DNA of 64,000 nucleotides from Leptolyngbyaceae cyanobacterium JSC-12 (lineage in GTDB: Bacteria > Cyanobacteriota > Cyanobacteriia > Leptolyngbyales > Leptolyngbyaceae), in the NCBI GenBank assembly GCA_000309945.1, contig CM001633.1:4351912-4415911 (forward strand), written 5' to 3'. Of this stretch, positions 16,149-25,175 are shown piece after piece (the first letter of the stretch is position 1; each line of letters starts with the position of its first letter). Below the pieces are notes generated by a model. It saw only the letters and a program-made list of their open reading frames with translations, was not told the DNA's origin and made no database searches. The translations under genes and the position numbers were made by a program.

Positions 16149-16685
16149 ATGAGTATTGTTGTCTTGTCCTCCACTTTCTGTCTGACTCTACTTCTATTGG
16201 TTGGGCTTTTCTTTTTTATTCGTGCATCTGTCAAGGATCGCACCCAAACTGTGAGATTAGTGTCAGATTTGCCTGAGGAATCATTAGCTGGGCAGTTGCA
16301 ACACTACTTCTCACAGCGTGCTTATCAAGTGACTGATGTAGATGCCGAAAGCAATCAAATTGCTTTTGAAGGAGTTGTTCGTCCCAGCTTTTTTATGGCT
16401 CTATTTTTGACAACTCTCACGGCTGTTGGAACTCTCTGTCTATCTTTGGTCTTGTCAATTCTGCTACCTGATTTTACGAGGATAGTGTTTTTATTGGTTG
16501 CACTCTCACCGCTTGCTGGGGTTTTCTACTGGAAAAACGCAAAACGTCCAGAAAGAGTATTGTTAAGAGTGGAGTCTGAACAAAGCGAGAATCAGATAGG
16601 GCAGAGTGTTCTCACTGTAGTCGCCCATCGAGATGAGCTTTTGGAGTTGCAGCGAGCGTTAACCTTTAAACCTGTGGATGAGTAG
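16149..16685 (+). CDS. Cofactor assembly of complex C subunit B (CCB1-like)
   Basis: The 178-residue product has an N-terminal transmembrane helix (about 5-25) followed by FFFIRASVKDRT, a soluble stretch, and a pair of hydrophobic segments (about 78-102 and 106-125) followed by FYWKNAKRPERVLLRVE. I recognise this as the CCB1-like family. CCB proteins attach heme c(i) to cytochrome b6 of the b6f complex at the thylakoid membrane. The assignment rests on recall of family patterns; CCB2/CCB4-type relatives are the alternative. A strong hairpin follows the stop. Confidence 0.6.
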   Translation: MSIVVLSSTFCLTLLLLVGLFFFIRASVKDRTQTVRLVSDLPEESLAGQLQHYFSQRAYQVTDVDAESNQIAFEGVVRPSFFMALFLTTLTAVGTLCLSLVLSILLPDFTRIVFLLVALSPLAGVFYWKNAKRPERVLLRVESEQSENQIGQSVLTVVAHRDELLELQRALTFKPVDE

Positions 16686-16689
16686 AAGC

Positions 16690-16727
16690 AGCAAATCCCA
16701 CTTGACAATCTTCAAGCGGGATTTGCT
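16690..16727. terminator. Bidirectional hairpin terminator
   Basis: AGCAAATCCC at 16690-16699 pairs with GGGATTTGCT at 16718-16727, and CTTGA/TCAAG extend the stem inward. It sits between the convergent CCB1-like and DUF3155 genes and is followed by a short T/A-rich run, so it can serve both. Confidence 0.75.
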
Positions 16728-16753
16728 TTAAAAATTCTTAAACTAAGTGTGTT

Positions 16754-17071
16754 TCAAGACTTACGGACTGAAACAGCTACTTCAACTGGCTCATCATCGG
16801 AAGGTCTGAGGCTAGGGAAGAGGAAGTGATTCTCTTCAACATACTGCGCCCCAAACAATCCCTTCTCAGCCCAAAAGTACCGATCTGTGGTATGCTCATT
16901 ACGCTTAACCAGAAGTAGTGCAGGTGGAAGGATTCCTTCTGCATGAATAAACTTCCTGGCAGCTGTAACGGGCTTGTCCTCACCACATTCGATGCTGAAC
17001 TGAGGCACGTGCTCAAGAATTCTACGCCCCTCCTGCCGACGGCGGCTCTTACGCTTGCGTCTCCTTGCCAA
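16754..17071 (-). CDS. DUF3155 family protein
   Basis: The sequence has a strongly basic N-terminus (ARRRKRKSRRRQEGRRI) and the conserved core LLLVKRNEHTTDRYFWAEKG followed by LFGAQYVEENHFLFPSL, matching the cyanobacterial DUF3155 family of unknown function. The start is set at a TTG (17071) because AAAGGGGG lies just upstream of it with good spacing; an ATG at 17092 would place this ribosome site inside the coding region. The basic N-terminus suggests nucleic acid binding, which is inference only. Confidence 0.82.
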   Translation of the reverse strand: MARRRKRKSRRRQEGRRILEHVPQFSIECGEDKPVTAARKFIHAEGILPPALLLVKRNEHTTDRYFWAEKGLFGAQYVEENHFLFPSLRPSDDEPVEVAVSVRKS

Positions 17072-17283
17072 GTTGTCCCCCTTTCTGGTCAAGTGTAGTT
17101 TTAGTTACAAAATACGTCGCAAGTATATCGGTTTCAAGCCAAAATTTCAATTTCTTTTAACCCATTGATACAAACTTTAAATCTATCTAAAGGTTTAGGT
17201 TCGCTTGAATGGTCAAAGGTAACGCTATTGATACGTTTGTGCTCCGATGGTTGAGTGAATGCAGGTAGGCGATCGCTAACTTT

Positions 17284-18747
17284 ATGCTAATGCCCGTCAG
17301 TTCTGAATTTGTGGCTCTTTGCCGGGCGCAAATTATGCTCCTGACTCAGGCATTGGGGGCATCAATCAGTGTTATTTACCTCACTCAAGATTTGGTCGAG
17401 GGAGCGCAAACGCAACTGGTGCCAATTGCTGCCTATCCTGAAACCTTTACAGAATGGGATAGACAGCCCCAGCCATTGCGTTTAGCAGCGGCGTTAACCC
17501 CAGCAGAACCCTTTCTTAAAGAATTGGCAGGTTATCCCCCCCTTGTTTCAGCAACCGAAGACTCTGGGCTAAACGAGGTGGAGGAACATGGAGCGGGGAC
17601 TGCGATCGCTGATGATGTTGCATCTACGCACTCTACAACTGCGAATGCTCATACTCAGATGGAAAGCGCGATCGCGGATCAACGTCAAATCGTTTTACCG
17701 TTAATGCATGAATCAATGGTATTTGGGTTGCTAGTTACCCAGCGCGATGATCGAGCGTGGGAAGCATGGGAACATCAGCAAATTGAACGAATTGCAACAA
17801 CACTCTCACTTGCTTGCGTAATGGATCAGCGTTATCAGTGGGGGCAACAGGAACGCGAACAAGAGAAACTAGTGCAACTTCAGCAGCGCGATTTAATGGA
17901 TAACCTGTTGCATCAGCTTCGGAATTCCCTAACTGCTTTACAAACCTTCGGCAAGCTCATCTTGCGGCGACTGGTTCCGGGCGATCGCAGCTATGAACTG
18001 GCAACCAGTATTACCCGTGAAACCGAGCGTTTACGAGAACTGGCGCAACAGATAGAGTTAGTATTGGATGTGGGGCTACTCTCCACACCACGTGCACTCC
18101 CACCTGGCGACAGTGACCAACCAAACTCAGATGAGGAGCAATTGGGTGAGGCAACCCTGGATCCTCGCCCTATTCATGCATTGCCAACGGTTGGGTTGTT
18201 GCCTGGTGTGGCTTTAACCCTTGAGCGATGCCTAGTAGAAACAGTGTTAGAGCCATTATTGGCATCAGCGACCACTATTGCTCAAGAAAAAAATATTTCA
18301 ATCTGGGTGAGTTTGCCAGACGATCTTCCACCAGTATGGGCAAACCCTCAAGCACTTCGCGAGGTGTTCAATAACTTAATCGAAAATGCTATTAAGTACA
18401 CTCCTACCAATGGACATATTTGGGTAGAAGCAGATGTACCAGACAACAAAGCTTACTTAGAGATCTCGGTGTCGGATACGGGGCCCGGAATTCCACCTGA
18501 CGATTTATTGCATTTGTTTGAGCGCTACTATCGAGGAGTACAGGCAAAGGGCACGATTCCTGGTACTGGGTTGGGGTTAGCGATCGCCCGCTCGTTAGTT
18601 GAACAAATGGACGGCAAAATCCAGGCATTTAGTCCAGCTTTGCCAGCTAAACAAACCATGCCTGGAGAACTGCCTTCCCGGACTCTTACTCCGGGAACCA
18701 CGTTTATCGTTCAACTGCCGTTGGTAATCAACAATCAGGAGCCATGA
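17284..18747 (+). CDS. Sensor histidine kinase with GAF-like input domain
   Basis: Residues about 5-185 form a GAF-like region with a low-complexity insertion. The HisKA helix has the phospho-accepting His210 in LLHQLRNSLTALQTFGKL. The ATPase domain shows the N box NLIENAIKYTP, G1 DTGPGIP, F box LFERYYRG and G2 GTGLGLAIARS. There is no transmembrane segment, so it is cytoplasmic. The linker between HisKA and the ATPase domain contains about 45 extra residues rich in Pro, Asp and Glu. No response regulator is adjacent. Start ATG at 17284 or 17290. Confidence 0.88.
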   Translation: MLMPVSSEFVALCRAQIMLLTQALGASISVIYLTQDLVEGAQTQLVPIAAYPETFTEWDRQPQPLRLAAALTPAEPFLKELAGYPPLVSATEDSGLNEVEEHGAGTAIADDVASTHSTTANAHTQMESAIADQRQIVLPLMHESMVFGLLVTQRDDRAWEAWEHQQIERIATTLSLACVMDQRYQWGQQEREQEKLVQLQQRDLMDNLLHQLRNSLTALQTFGKLILRRLVPGDRSYELATSITRETERLRELAQQIELVLDVGLLSTPRALPPGDSDQPNSDEEQLGEATLDPRPIHALPTVGLLPGVALTLERCLVETVLEPLLASATTIAQEKNISIWVSLPDDLPPVWANPQALREVFNNLIENAIKYTPTNGHIWVEADVPDNKAYLEISVSDTGPGIPPDDLLHLFERYYRGVQAKGTIPGTGLGLAIARSLVEQMDGKIQAFSPALPAKQTMPGELPSRTLTPGTTFIVQLPLVINNQEP

Positions 18748-18801
18748 GAAAGCAAGCCCTTGAAGATAAGGGGACGCTGTTAATTTCATCCCCTCTGTCA
18801 T

Positions 18802-20061
18802 CTAGCGAGGGGTGGCTGCTGGCACAATTTCCAGATCGGAATTGAGTGTTAGGGTGAGATCAGTATTGGGGTTGATTGCAAATAACTCAATGCGATCGCG
18901 GAACAGCAAGCTCAAACCTGCACCCACAACTGCCCCTGGCAATACTTCCCATGCCTCCACTCGGCGATCGCCCGTAACAGCGGCGATCCCAGCAGCAGCA
19001 CCAGCCCCAACAACCGTACCAGCAACTAACTTCCCAGTACTTACTCCTTTCGTAATCGTTTCAGTCGTGGTGATAAAGTTAGAAGATGCATCCATTGCAA
19101 GGCGTCTTCCATTTGGAAACACCAGCTCTCTTGCCAGGAATTGAGCACCCCTTGGAGTCGTTTGTAGTGTCCCCACCACATCACTTCCTGCCGGAATCAG
19201 CACTTGCCCTTGCTGCGTAATCACGTTCTGTGCCACTTTCATCGTGAAAGGAATAGGTGCTTCATCCTTTGCCAACAGAATCTTTTGAGCACCTTCAAAC
19301 CGAACAGGAATTTGAGTACCAGCCGGAATCTTCACGCCTGCAATAGGAGCACCACCCCCCACAATGTAAGGAGAGTTGATCCGAGCTACCTGATTTGTTG
19401 CAACCAGCGCTTGATAAATGTTCGCTGCAACTTCAGCCCGAGTCGCAGCACGGTTAGGATTCAATAACCGCACATCAGGAAAGTTAACCACCATTTGCCG
19501 TTCGGTGGCAGCCGCAACACTAGGTCTGGCATAGTTTGGAATTGCACTTGCATCTGCAAATATGCCTATCGTCTGGTCTATTGAAACAGCAGGAGAGGGA
19601 GCAAATCCCAGTCCATTGGTTAGAGAAACCAGGATTTGAGCCCGTGGGATATTTTCAGAGGGTCTAAAAACTTGCCCCGGATACCCTGCCATAAAGCCAG
19701 TAGTATAAGCACGATCAATTGCGCCGCGTCCCCAAAAGTTAGCAGGCACATCAACAAAGGTAATGGGTGGACGAATTTGGGGACTATTTGGAAAAGCCCG
19801 ATTGATCATGGCTGCAAATTCAGCCCGAGTGACAGGTGCTTCTGGGCGGAAGGTTCCGTCTTCAGGAAACCCCGCAATCACACCACGGGTTGAGAGTTCA
19901 TTAATAAAAGGAGCTGCCCAATATCCCGCAGGGACATCTTTAAAAGCAGTTGGCTGAGCAATAGCCGGAACGGTCATCACAATGGGCGCAACGCTGCCTG
20001 TTGCAATTCCTAAAGCAACGAGTAAAGCGGTCCCTGACTTCCAAGCGTTGGAATTCACCAT
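18802..20061 (-). CDS. SLH-domain envelope protein with VirB10/TrbI-like C-terminal region
   Basis: After a signal peptide there are three S-layer homology domains: FKDVPAGYWAAPFINEL, FVDVPANFWGRGAIDRAY, and a more divergent FADASAIPNYARPSV with RAEVAANIYQAL. SLH domains bind pyruvylated cell wall polymer or peptidoglycan. The C-terminal half has IPAGTQIPVRFEG and later QVLIPAGSDVVGTLQ, similar in style to VirB10/TrbI beta-barrel regions, and a Gly/Ala-rich hydrophobic segment. There is no OprB porin barrel. The start is set at ATG 20061 because GGAGAA lies nine bases upstream; that site coincides with the alternative TTG start at 20076. Confidence 0.82.
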   Translation of the reverse strand: MVNSNAWKSGTALLVALGIATGSVAPIVMTVPAIAQPTAFKDVPAGYWAAPFINELSTRGVIAGFPEDGTFRPEAPVTRAEFAAMINRAFPNSPQIRPPITFVDVPANFWGRGAIDRAYTTGFMAGYPGQVFRPSENIPRAQILVSLTNGLGFAPSPAVSIDQTIGIFADASAIPNYARPSVAAATERQMVVNFPDVRLLNPNRAATRAEVAANIYQALVATNQVARINSPYIVGGGAPIAGVKIPAGTQIPVRFEGAQKILLAKDEAPIPFTMKVAQNVITQQGQVLIPAGSDVVGTLQTTPRGAQFLARELVFPNGRRLAMDASSNFITTTETITKGVSTGKLVAGTVVGAGAAAGIAAVTGDRRVEAWEVLPGAVVGAGLSLLFRDRIELFAINPNTDLTLTLNSDLEIVPAATPR

Positions 20062-20076
20062 GGGAGAGTTCTCCAA

Positions 20077-20765
20077 AGAAACATCGACTACTTGTTAGGT
20101 ATGTTGACCTTACACAAGGTAAGAAGGTTCCTGGGGGGATAAACAGCGAAAATTGGCAGTTTTTGGCAGAAATGCTCTGATTTTAAGAGTTGATGTTCGA
20201 TCGCTACACAGTTTTACTATGAAACGGTATCGCCAATAAAAACTAGACATTTCCAACAGACGAGTTGTCCTCCCAAGGTGCGAAAGCAAGACAACTTAGA
20301 CGACTAAACGGTACCCCTCTACATTGATACTTGTTCCTGGAAGATTGCCAGGGATCGCAGCGCAATGATTTGTAGGAGCACCAAAGACGCCTCATCAGAG
20401 CGATTTCTGAGTCTTGCAACTGAATGATACCCCCAGAATGGTTTATTGAACGATTAATCGTTCATCTCATGATTCAATAAATCCTAATTGGGATGGGGGG
20501 CGTAATATCAGAGATCCTTCATTCTGGGATTCTTGTGTGGTTAACGTTAGAATTCTCATCAACAGTTATTTCATCCGGATGGTTCAAGTGATGTTGTAGT
20601 AGCACTAGAAAACACAAAGTCAACGGTAGAGGGTGTGCAATCTGGAACACATTAGCCAACTTCGTTTCTGAGTAAGCTGAATGGAGTCTAATTAGGCTGA
20701 ATGGAGGAGCAAGAATTCGGTTCGCAAGACAGTACTATCTGCACTATTCAAGTGGGCACGAAAGT
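20077..20765. other. 689-base divergent intergenic region
   Basis: No coding frame with family features was found. It separates the SLH gene (minus) from a histidine kinase (plus) and should hold both promoters. A structured inverted repeat lies at 20433-20500. Confidence 0.5.
20442..20481. repeat. Nested palindrome in the SLH/kinase gap
   Basis: GAACGATTAATCGTTC at 20448-20463 is a perfect 16-base palindrome. TTTATTGAA at 20442-20450 also pairs with TTCAATAAA at 20473-20481, and outside this CCCCCA near 20430 faces TGGGGGG near 20495. It could be a regulator binding site or the remnant of a mobile element end. Confidence 0.5.
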
Positions 20766-22436
20766 ATGATCGTGGGTCACAATCATTTGCAAGAAATTCG
20801 GGCATTCTGCCGAGACGAGGAAGCGTATCGGCGAATGCTTGAGTTGCTCACTCGAGCTTATTTAGACAGTAATGAGCAGCAATTAATTGCTCAACAAAAT
20901 CAGGATCATTACACAGCAATTTTGAATTTATTGCCGGATCGTGTCTTTCGGGTAAATCGCAATGGGGACGGGTTGGACTTTAAAGGTACTCAGGAAGATA
21001 CTGAACATGGAATACGCCGAGAGGATGTAGTGGGTACAAATTTGCGCAATTGTTTACCCTCTGATATCGCCCAGCAGATTCTCAATGCGATCGCCCGCAC
21101 GCTAGAAACAGGAACCCTTCAAACTATTGAGTATCAACTTCCCAAAGCCTGGGAACCAAACGTTGGGGAAATACGGGACTATGAAGTGCGATTAGTGGTT
21201 TGTGGGGAAAACGAGGTACTGGCAATCGAGCGAGACATTAGCGATCGCAAACGTTCTGAAGAGGCATTGCGGCGTAGCGAAGCCCGGAACACCGCCTTTC
21301 TAAACGCCATTCCTGACCTGATGTTTCGTATCCAGCGAGATGGGACATACCTGGATGCCAGAGCTAACAATGCCAATGACCTGGCCATTTCGCCTAGTGA
21401 GATGATTGGCAAGAATATTTACGAGGTGCTCCCGCCAGATATTGCCCAACAGCGGATGTATTACGTTGAGCAAGCAATCCAGACTGGGCAACCACAACAA
21501 TTTGAATATCAATTTCCGGTGCATGGGGTGCTGAGAGATTACGAAGCTCGAATCGTTGTCAGCGGTCCCAATGAAGTACTGGCGATTATGCGAGATATTA
21601 CCGAACGCAAGCAAGCCGAGCGTCAACTGGCAGAAAGTGCAACCCGGCAAGCAGAACTGTATCAGCAACTGCAAGCACTCAATGCTAGTCTGGAATCGCT
21701 TGTAGAAGAGCGAACGGCTCAGCTTCAGCAAAAGATGGTAGAGCTTCAGGAACTTAGTGATCTGAAAGATGAGTTTCTGCATGCGGTTTCCCATGACCTG
21801 CGGACACCCATGATGGGAATGCGCCTGGTTTTGCAAAATTTGCAGCAAAAATCGGAAGATCCGATTGTCATTTCGCACTCAGTGCTGGATCGCATGGTGC
21901 AAAGTCTGGATCGTCAACTGGCGATGATCCGCTCTTTGTTGGAAGCTCAGTCGAGTGATGTTCAGGGTATTCGTCTGAGTTATGAAGCGGTGAATTTGGG
22001 TGAACTGGTTGGAGTGATCGTTGAAGATTTGGCTCCTATCCTGGGGCAATATCAAGCAACCTTAAGCAACAATGTTCCGGTTCAACTTCCCCTGGTTCTC
22101 GTTGACCCTGACCAAATTCGGCGTGTCTTAGAAAATCTCCTCACCAACGCCTTGCAGCACAATCCGCCTGGTCTTCACCTCACCTTAAACGCTTGGGTAG
22201 AAAGCAAATTTGTGTTTTTCCAGGTACAGGACAACGGTGTTGGCATGTCCCAGGAAGAATGTAACTCCTTATTTGATCGCTACGTTCGTGGTGCTCGTGC
22301 CCGTCGAGGGGTTGGGGTTGGGTTGGGATTATATCTCTGCAAGCAAATCATCGAAGCCCACGGGGGCGAGATTGGAGTAAGCAGCCTCCCTGGTGAAGGT
22401 GCAACCTTCTGGTTTACATTGCCGCTGAAAAAATAG
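20766..22436 (+). CDS. PAS-PAS sensor histidine kinase
   Basis: Two PAS domains (about 45-165 and 172-285) each end in a PAC-like segment (EVLAIERDISDRKRSEEAL; EVLAIMRDITERKQAERQL). A coiled coil (about 285-330) leads to HisKA with His343 in HAVSHDLRTPMMGMRL, and to an ATPase domain with NLLTNALQHNPP, DNGVGMS, LFDRYVRG and GVGLGLYLCKQI. No transmembrane segment is seen, so the signal is cytoplasmic. The PAS domains are similar to each other, pointing to internal duplication. The partner regulator is not adjacent. Confidence 0.88.
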   Translation: MIVGHNHLQEIRAFCRDEEAYRRMLELLTRAYLDSNEQQLIAQQNQDHYTAILNLLPDRVFRVNRNGDGLDFKGTQEDTEHGIRREDVVGTNLRNCLPSDIAQQILNAIARTLETGTLQTIEYQLPKAWEPNVGEIRDYEVRLVVCGENEVLAIERDISDRKRSEEALRRSEARNTAFLNAIPDLMFRIQRDGTYLDARANNANDLAISPSEMIGKNIYEVLPPDIAQQRMYYVEQAIQTGQPQQFEYQFPVHGVLRDYEARIVVSGPNEVLAIMRDITERKQAERQLAESATRQAELYQQLQALNASLESLVEERTAQLQQKMVELQELSDLKDEFLHAVSHDLRTPMMGMRLVLQNLQQKSEDPIVISHSVLDRMVQSLDRQLAMIRSLLEAQSSDVQGIRLSYEAVNLGELVGVIVEDLAPILGQYQATLSNNVPVQLPLVLVDPDQIRRVLENLLTNALQHNPPGLHLTLNAWVESKFVFFQVQDNGVGMSQEECNSLFDRYVRGARARRGVGVGLGLYLCKQIIEAHGGEIGVSSLPGEGATFWFTLPLKK

Positions 22437-22649
22437 AGGCGATAAGTCTAAACCTTGTCCACGTCCAAATCCGTAGTTTTTCCCTTAGAAAAACCTCCAG
22501 TTTTCGATCTGGACGTAGGTTCGAGGCGATAAATTGTCGAGTCGTCAAATTGCCAATCATGCCAAACTGTTAGAGTATGCTGGAATACGCGCCTGGAACT
22601 CCACAGGAATGTTGAACTGGTTAAGCAGCAGGGAACTGACACGAACTCG

Positions 22650-24287
22650 ATGAATCTAATCTCGTTTCTATTGCGATCGTCCTGGAAGGTGGTAGCGATC
22701 GCAATCTTCACTGGATTTTTGAGTGGGGGAAGCAGCGCTGCACTGATCGCACTCATCAGTCGTTCCATTAGTCGGGGGATTGGCACTTCGTTAGACACGA
22801 TCGCGATCGCTTTTGGCTGTTTAGCCTTCATTGCTCTCGCTTCCAGCATTACCTCCCAAATCATGCTCATTCGGTTAGCACAGCAGGCTATTTTTCAATT
22901 GCGTCTCAGTCTCAGCCGCCAAATTTTGGGTACAGAACTGGCACATCTGGAAAAACTTGGAACCCCTCTGCTGCTCGCCACTCTCACGGATGATGTTCAA
23001 GCAGTCTCCGATGCTGTGCGACTCGTGCCGTTTCTCTGCATTGATATGGCGATCGTCGCGGGCTGCTTGAGCTACATCATCTGGCTCTCCTGGCAAGTTT
23101 TCTTTCTGGTGATGCTGCTGACCGTTGTGGCATTGGGCAGTTGTCGCTGGTTGTTGAAAACTGGACAAAAATGGCTGGTGAAGGCGCGAGAAGAGCAAGA
23201 TAGCCTGTTCAAACATTTCCGCACCGTGACTGATGGGACGAAGGAACTCAAACTGCATTACCGTCGCCGTCAAGCATTTCTCACTGAAGATTTGCAACAG
23301 TCTGCTGCTGCCTATCGCCGCTACAATACCCGTGGCTTAACCCTATTCGCCATGACTTCTAGCTGGGGCAAACTGATTTTCTTCTTTGCGATCGGCTTTG
23401 TGCTGTTTGCCCTACCTAAGTTGATGACGCTTACCCCACAAACCTTGTCTGGCTATGTGCTAACTTTCACTTACTTAATGTTGCCGATGGATAACCTCGT
23501 CAACTCATTGCCTGTATTAGGGCGGGCAGGCGTAGCCCTGAAAAAAATTGACTCCCTCGGTATTTCCTTGGCGAATCGGGCAGAAGCAACCATCACGCCA
23601 GCCCCTATTCGTCAGCAATGGAAAGAGTTGCAACTCAACAATGTTACTCATACCTATCAGACTGAACAGGACGATCGCGGCTTTGAAGTGGGACCTATTG
23701 ATTTGACCCTGTACCCAGGCGAACTGATTTTTATCGTGGGAGGGAATGGCAGTGGTAAGTCTACCCTAGCAAAGCTGATTCTCGGACTATACATTCCCGA
23801 ATCGGGCAAGATTTTGCTAGATGGTACTCCTATTAATGACCAGAACCGTGAGTGGTATCGGCAACATTTCGCTGTAGTGTTTGCCGACTTTTTCTTGTTC
23901 GATCGCCTCTTAGGACTGGATTGTGATGATTTAGATGCCGAAGCCGAGGCTTACCTGAAATGTTTGCGTCTGGATCACAAAGTTACAGTTAATCAGGGCA
24001 AACTGTCCACCACTTCACTTTCCCAAGGGCAGCGTAAACGGCTGGCACTGCTCACTGCGTTCCTGGAACAACGTCCCATTTTTCTATTTGATGAATGGGC
24101 AGCAGATCAAGATCCTGTGTTTAAAGATGTGTTTTACACGCAACTCTTGCCACAACTCCGCAGCCAGGGCAGAACCATCCTGTGTATCAGCCATGATGAT
24201 CATTACTTTCATCTGGCAGACCGCATCATCAAGCTCGACTATGGGCAAATCGAATATGACAAGCGTTTACCATTGCGATCGCCTTAG
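22650..24287 (+). CDS. SyrD/PvdE-type cyclic peptide export ABC transporter
   Basis: The 545-residue half-transporter has six predicted helices in the first 310 residues and an ATPase domain with Walker A GGNGSGKST, signature LSQGQRKR and a Walker B region IFLFDEWAADQDP. The DEWAADQDP wording is typical of the SyrD/PvdE cyclic-peptide exporter family, as is the N-terminal FLSGGSSAALIALI. Known relatives export cyclic lipopeptides, pyoverdine precursors or ribosomal peptides. No peptide synthetase or precursor gene is visible nearby, so the cargo is unknown. It converges on the sulfurtransferase gene with three bases between. Confidence 0.85.
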   Translation: MNLISFLLRSSWKVVAIAIFTGFLSGGSSAALIALISRSISRGIGTSLDTIAIAFGCLAFIALASSITSQIMLIRLAQQAIFQLRLSLSRQILGTELAHLEKLGTPLLLATLTDDVQAVSDAVRLVPFLCIDMAIVAGCLSYIIWLSWQVFFLVMLLTVVALGSCRWLLKTGQKWLVKAREEQDSLFKHFRTVTDGTKELKLHYRRRQAFLTEDLQQSAAAYRRYNTRGLTLFAMTSSWGKLIFFFAIGFVLFALPKLMTLTPQTLSGYVLTFTYLMLPMDNLVNSLPVLGRAGVALKKIDSLGISLANRAEATITPAPIRQQWKELQLNNVTHTYQTEQDDRGFEVGPIDLTLYPGELIFIVGGNGSGKSTLAKLILGLYIPESGKILLDGTPINDQNREWYRQHFAVVFADFFLFDRLLGLDCDDLDAEAEAYLKCLRLDHKVTVNQGKLSTTSLSQGQRKRLALLTAFLEQRPIFLFDEWAADQDPVFKDVFYTQLLPQLRSQGRTILCISHDDHYFHLADRIIKLDYGQIEYDKRLPLRSP

Positions 24288-24290
24288 TAT

Positions 24291-25124
24291 CTATTCCACT
24301 AGATAGGAACACCAATCGCTCCAACTTCCAGCATAGAGTTTTGCAGTGGAAATGCCTGCCAGTTCTAGAGAGAGAAGATTGACACAGGCAGTTACTCCGG
24401 AGCCACAGTAGACAATGATTTCGTCTGCGTCAGCTAAAGCTTGCCAGCGCTGCTGTTGCGCTTCTAGTGATCGCGCCAATCCCTGGTCAGTGGTAACTTC
24501 CTGCCAGGGATAGTTTACTGCTCCGGGAATATGTCCAGCAATTGGGTCAATCGGTTCTCGTTCTCCCCGGTAGCGATCGTTTTCCCGAGAATCTACCAGA
24601 ACAACGGTTGGTAAATCTTTTCGTGCTTTGACTTGCTCAATGGTTACCACCTGTTCTGGGTGGGGCTGGGGTGTAAAGTTGCCAGCCTTAGTTGCCGGAA
24701 TTTCTGTTGTAACCGGGTAACCTGCTGCCTTCCAGGCTGTCCAGCCACCATCCAACACGGCTACGTTCGTATGCCCCAAATATCGCAAGAGCCACCAGAG
24801 CCGTGATGCGAAGGCAAATCGGGAATCATCATAAGCAACTACAAGGGTCGCACCATCAGGCGATACAGAATTCACGCCCATTTGCCGCAATGTCTGAGCA
24901 AGGTTATCAGGGTTGGGTAGGGGATGCCGTCCGCCGTGCTTTTTAACCGGGCTGGAAAGATCTCGGTTGAGATCGAGATAGTAAGCACCTGGAATATGCC
25001 CATCCTGGTATTGCTGTTCTCCTGAATCGGGTTGCATTAAGGAAAAGCGACAATCTGCGATCGCTACATGAGGATCATCAAGATGCTCATACAACCATGA
25101 AACCGAAACCAGGGGAGAACTCAT
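24291..25124 (-). CDS. sseA: Thiosulfate or 3-mercaptopyruvate sulfurtransferase
   Basis: There are two rhodanese domains. The first (about 1-140) lacks a catalytic Cys, and the second (about 165-277) has the active-site loop CGSGVTACVNLL with Cys at the start, as in TST/MST enzymes. The enzyme moves sulfane sulfur from thiosulfate or 3-mercaptopyruvate to cyanide or thiols in the cytoplasm. CGSGVTA fits the mercaptopyruvate type (CGSGVTA) better than the thiosulfate type (CRKGVTA), but substrate is not proven. The length of 277 residues is usual. Confidence 0.85.
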   Translation of the reverse strand: MSSPLVSVSWLYEHLDDPHVAIADCRFSLMQPDSGEQQYQDGHIPGAYYLDLNRDLSSPVKKHGGRHPLPNPDNLAQTLRQMGVNSVSPDGATLVVAYDDSRFAFASRLWWLLRYLGHTNVAVLDGGWTAWKAAGYPVTTEIPATKAGNFTPQPHPEQVVTIEQVKARKDLPTVVLVDSRENDRYRGEREPIDPIAGHIPGAVNYPWQEVTTDQGLARSLEAQQQRWQALADADEIIVYCGSGVTACVNLLSLELAGISTAKLYAGSWSDWCSYLVE

Positions 25125-25175
25125 TCAGAATCAGCCTTAAAACAAAAGTTAGGTAGACGACAAAACTTGAAACTA

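Noticed and set aside
18748-18801. Possible terminator AGGGGA / TCCCCT between a kinase and the SLH gene
   Set aside because: The stem is only six base pairs with a long loop and no T run, so support is too weak.
22500-22540. GGTTCGAGG-like sequence suggesting a tRNA T-arm
   Set aside because: No acceptor stem, anticodon arm or D-arm could be placed around it.
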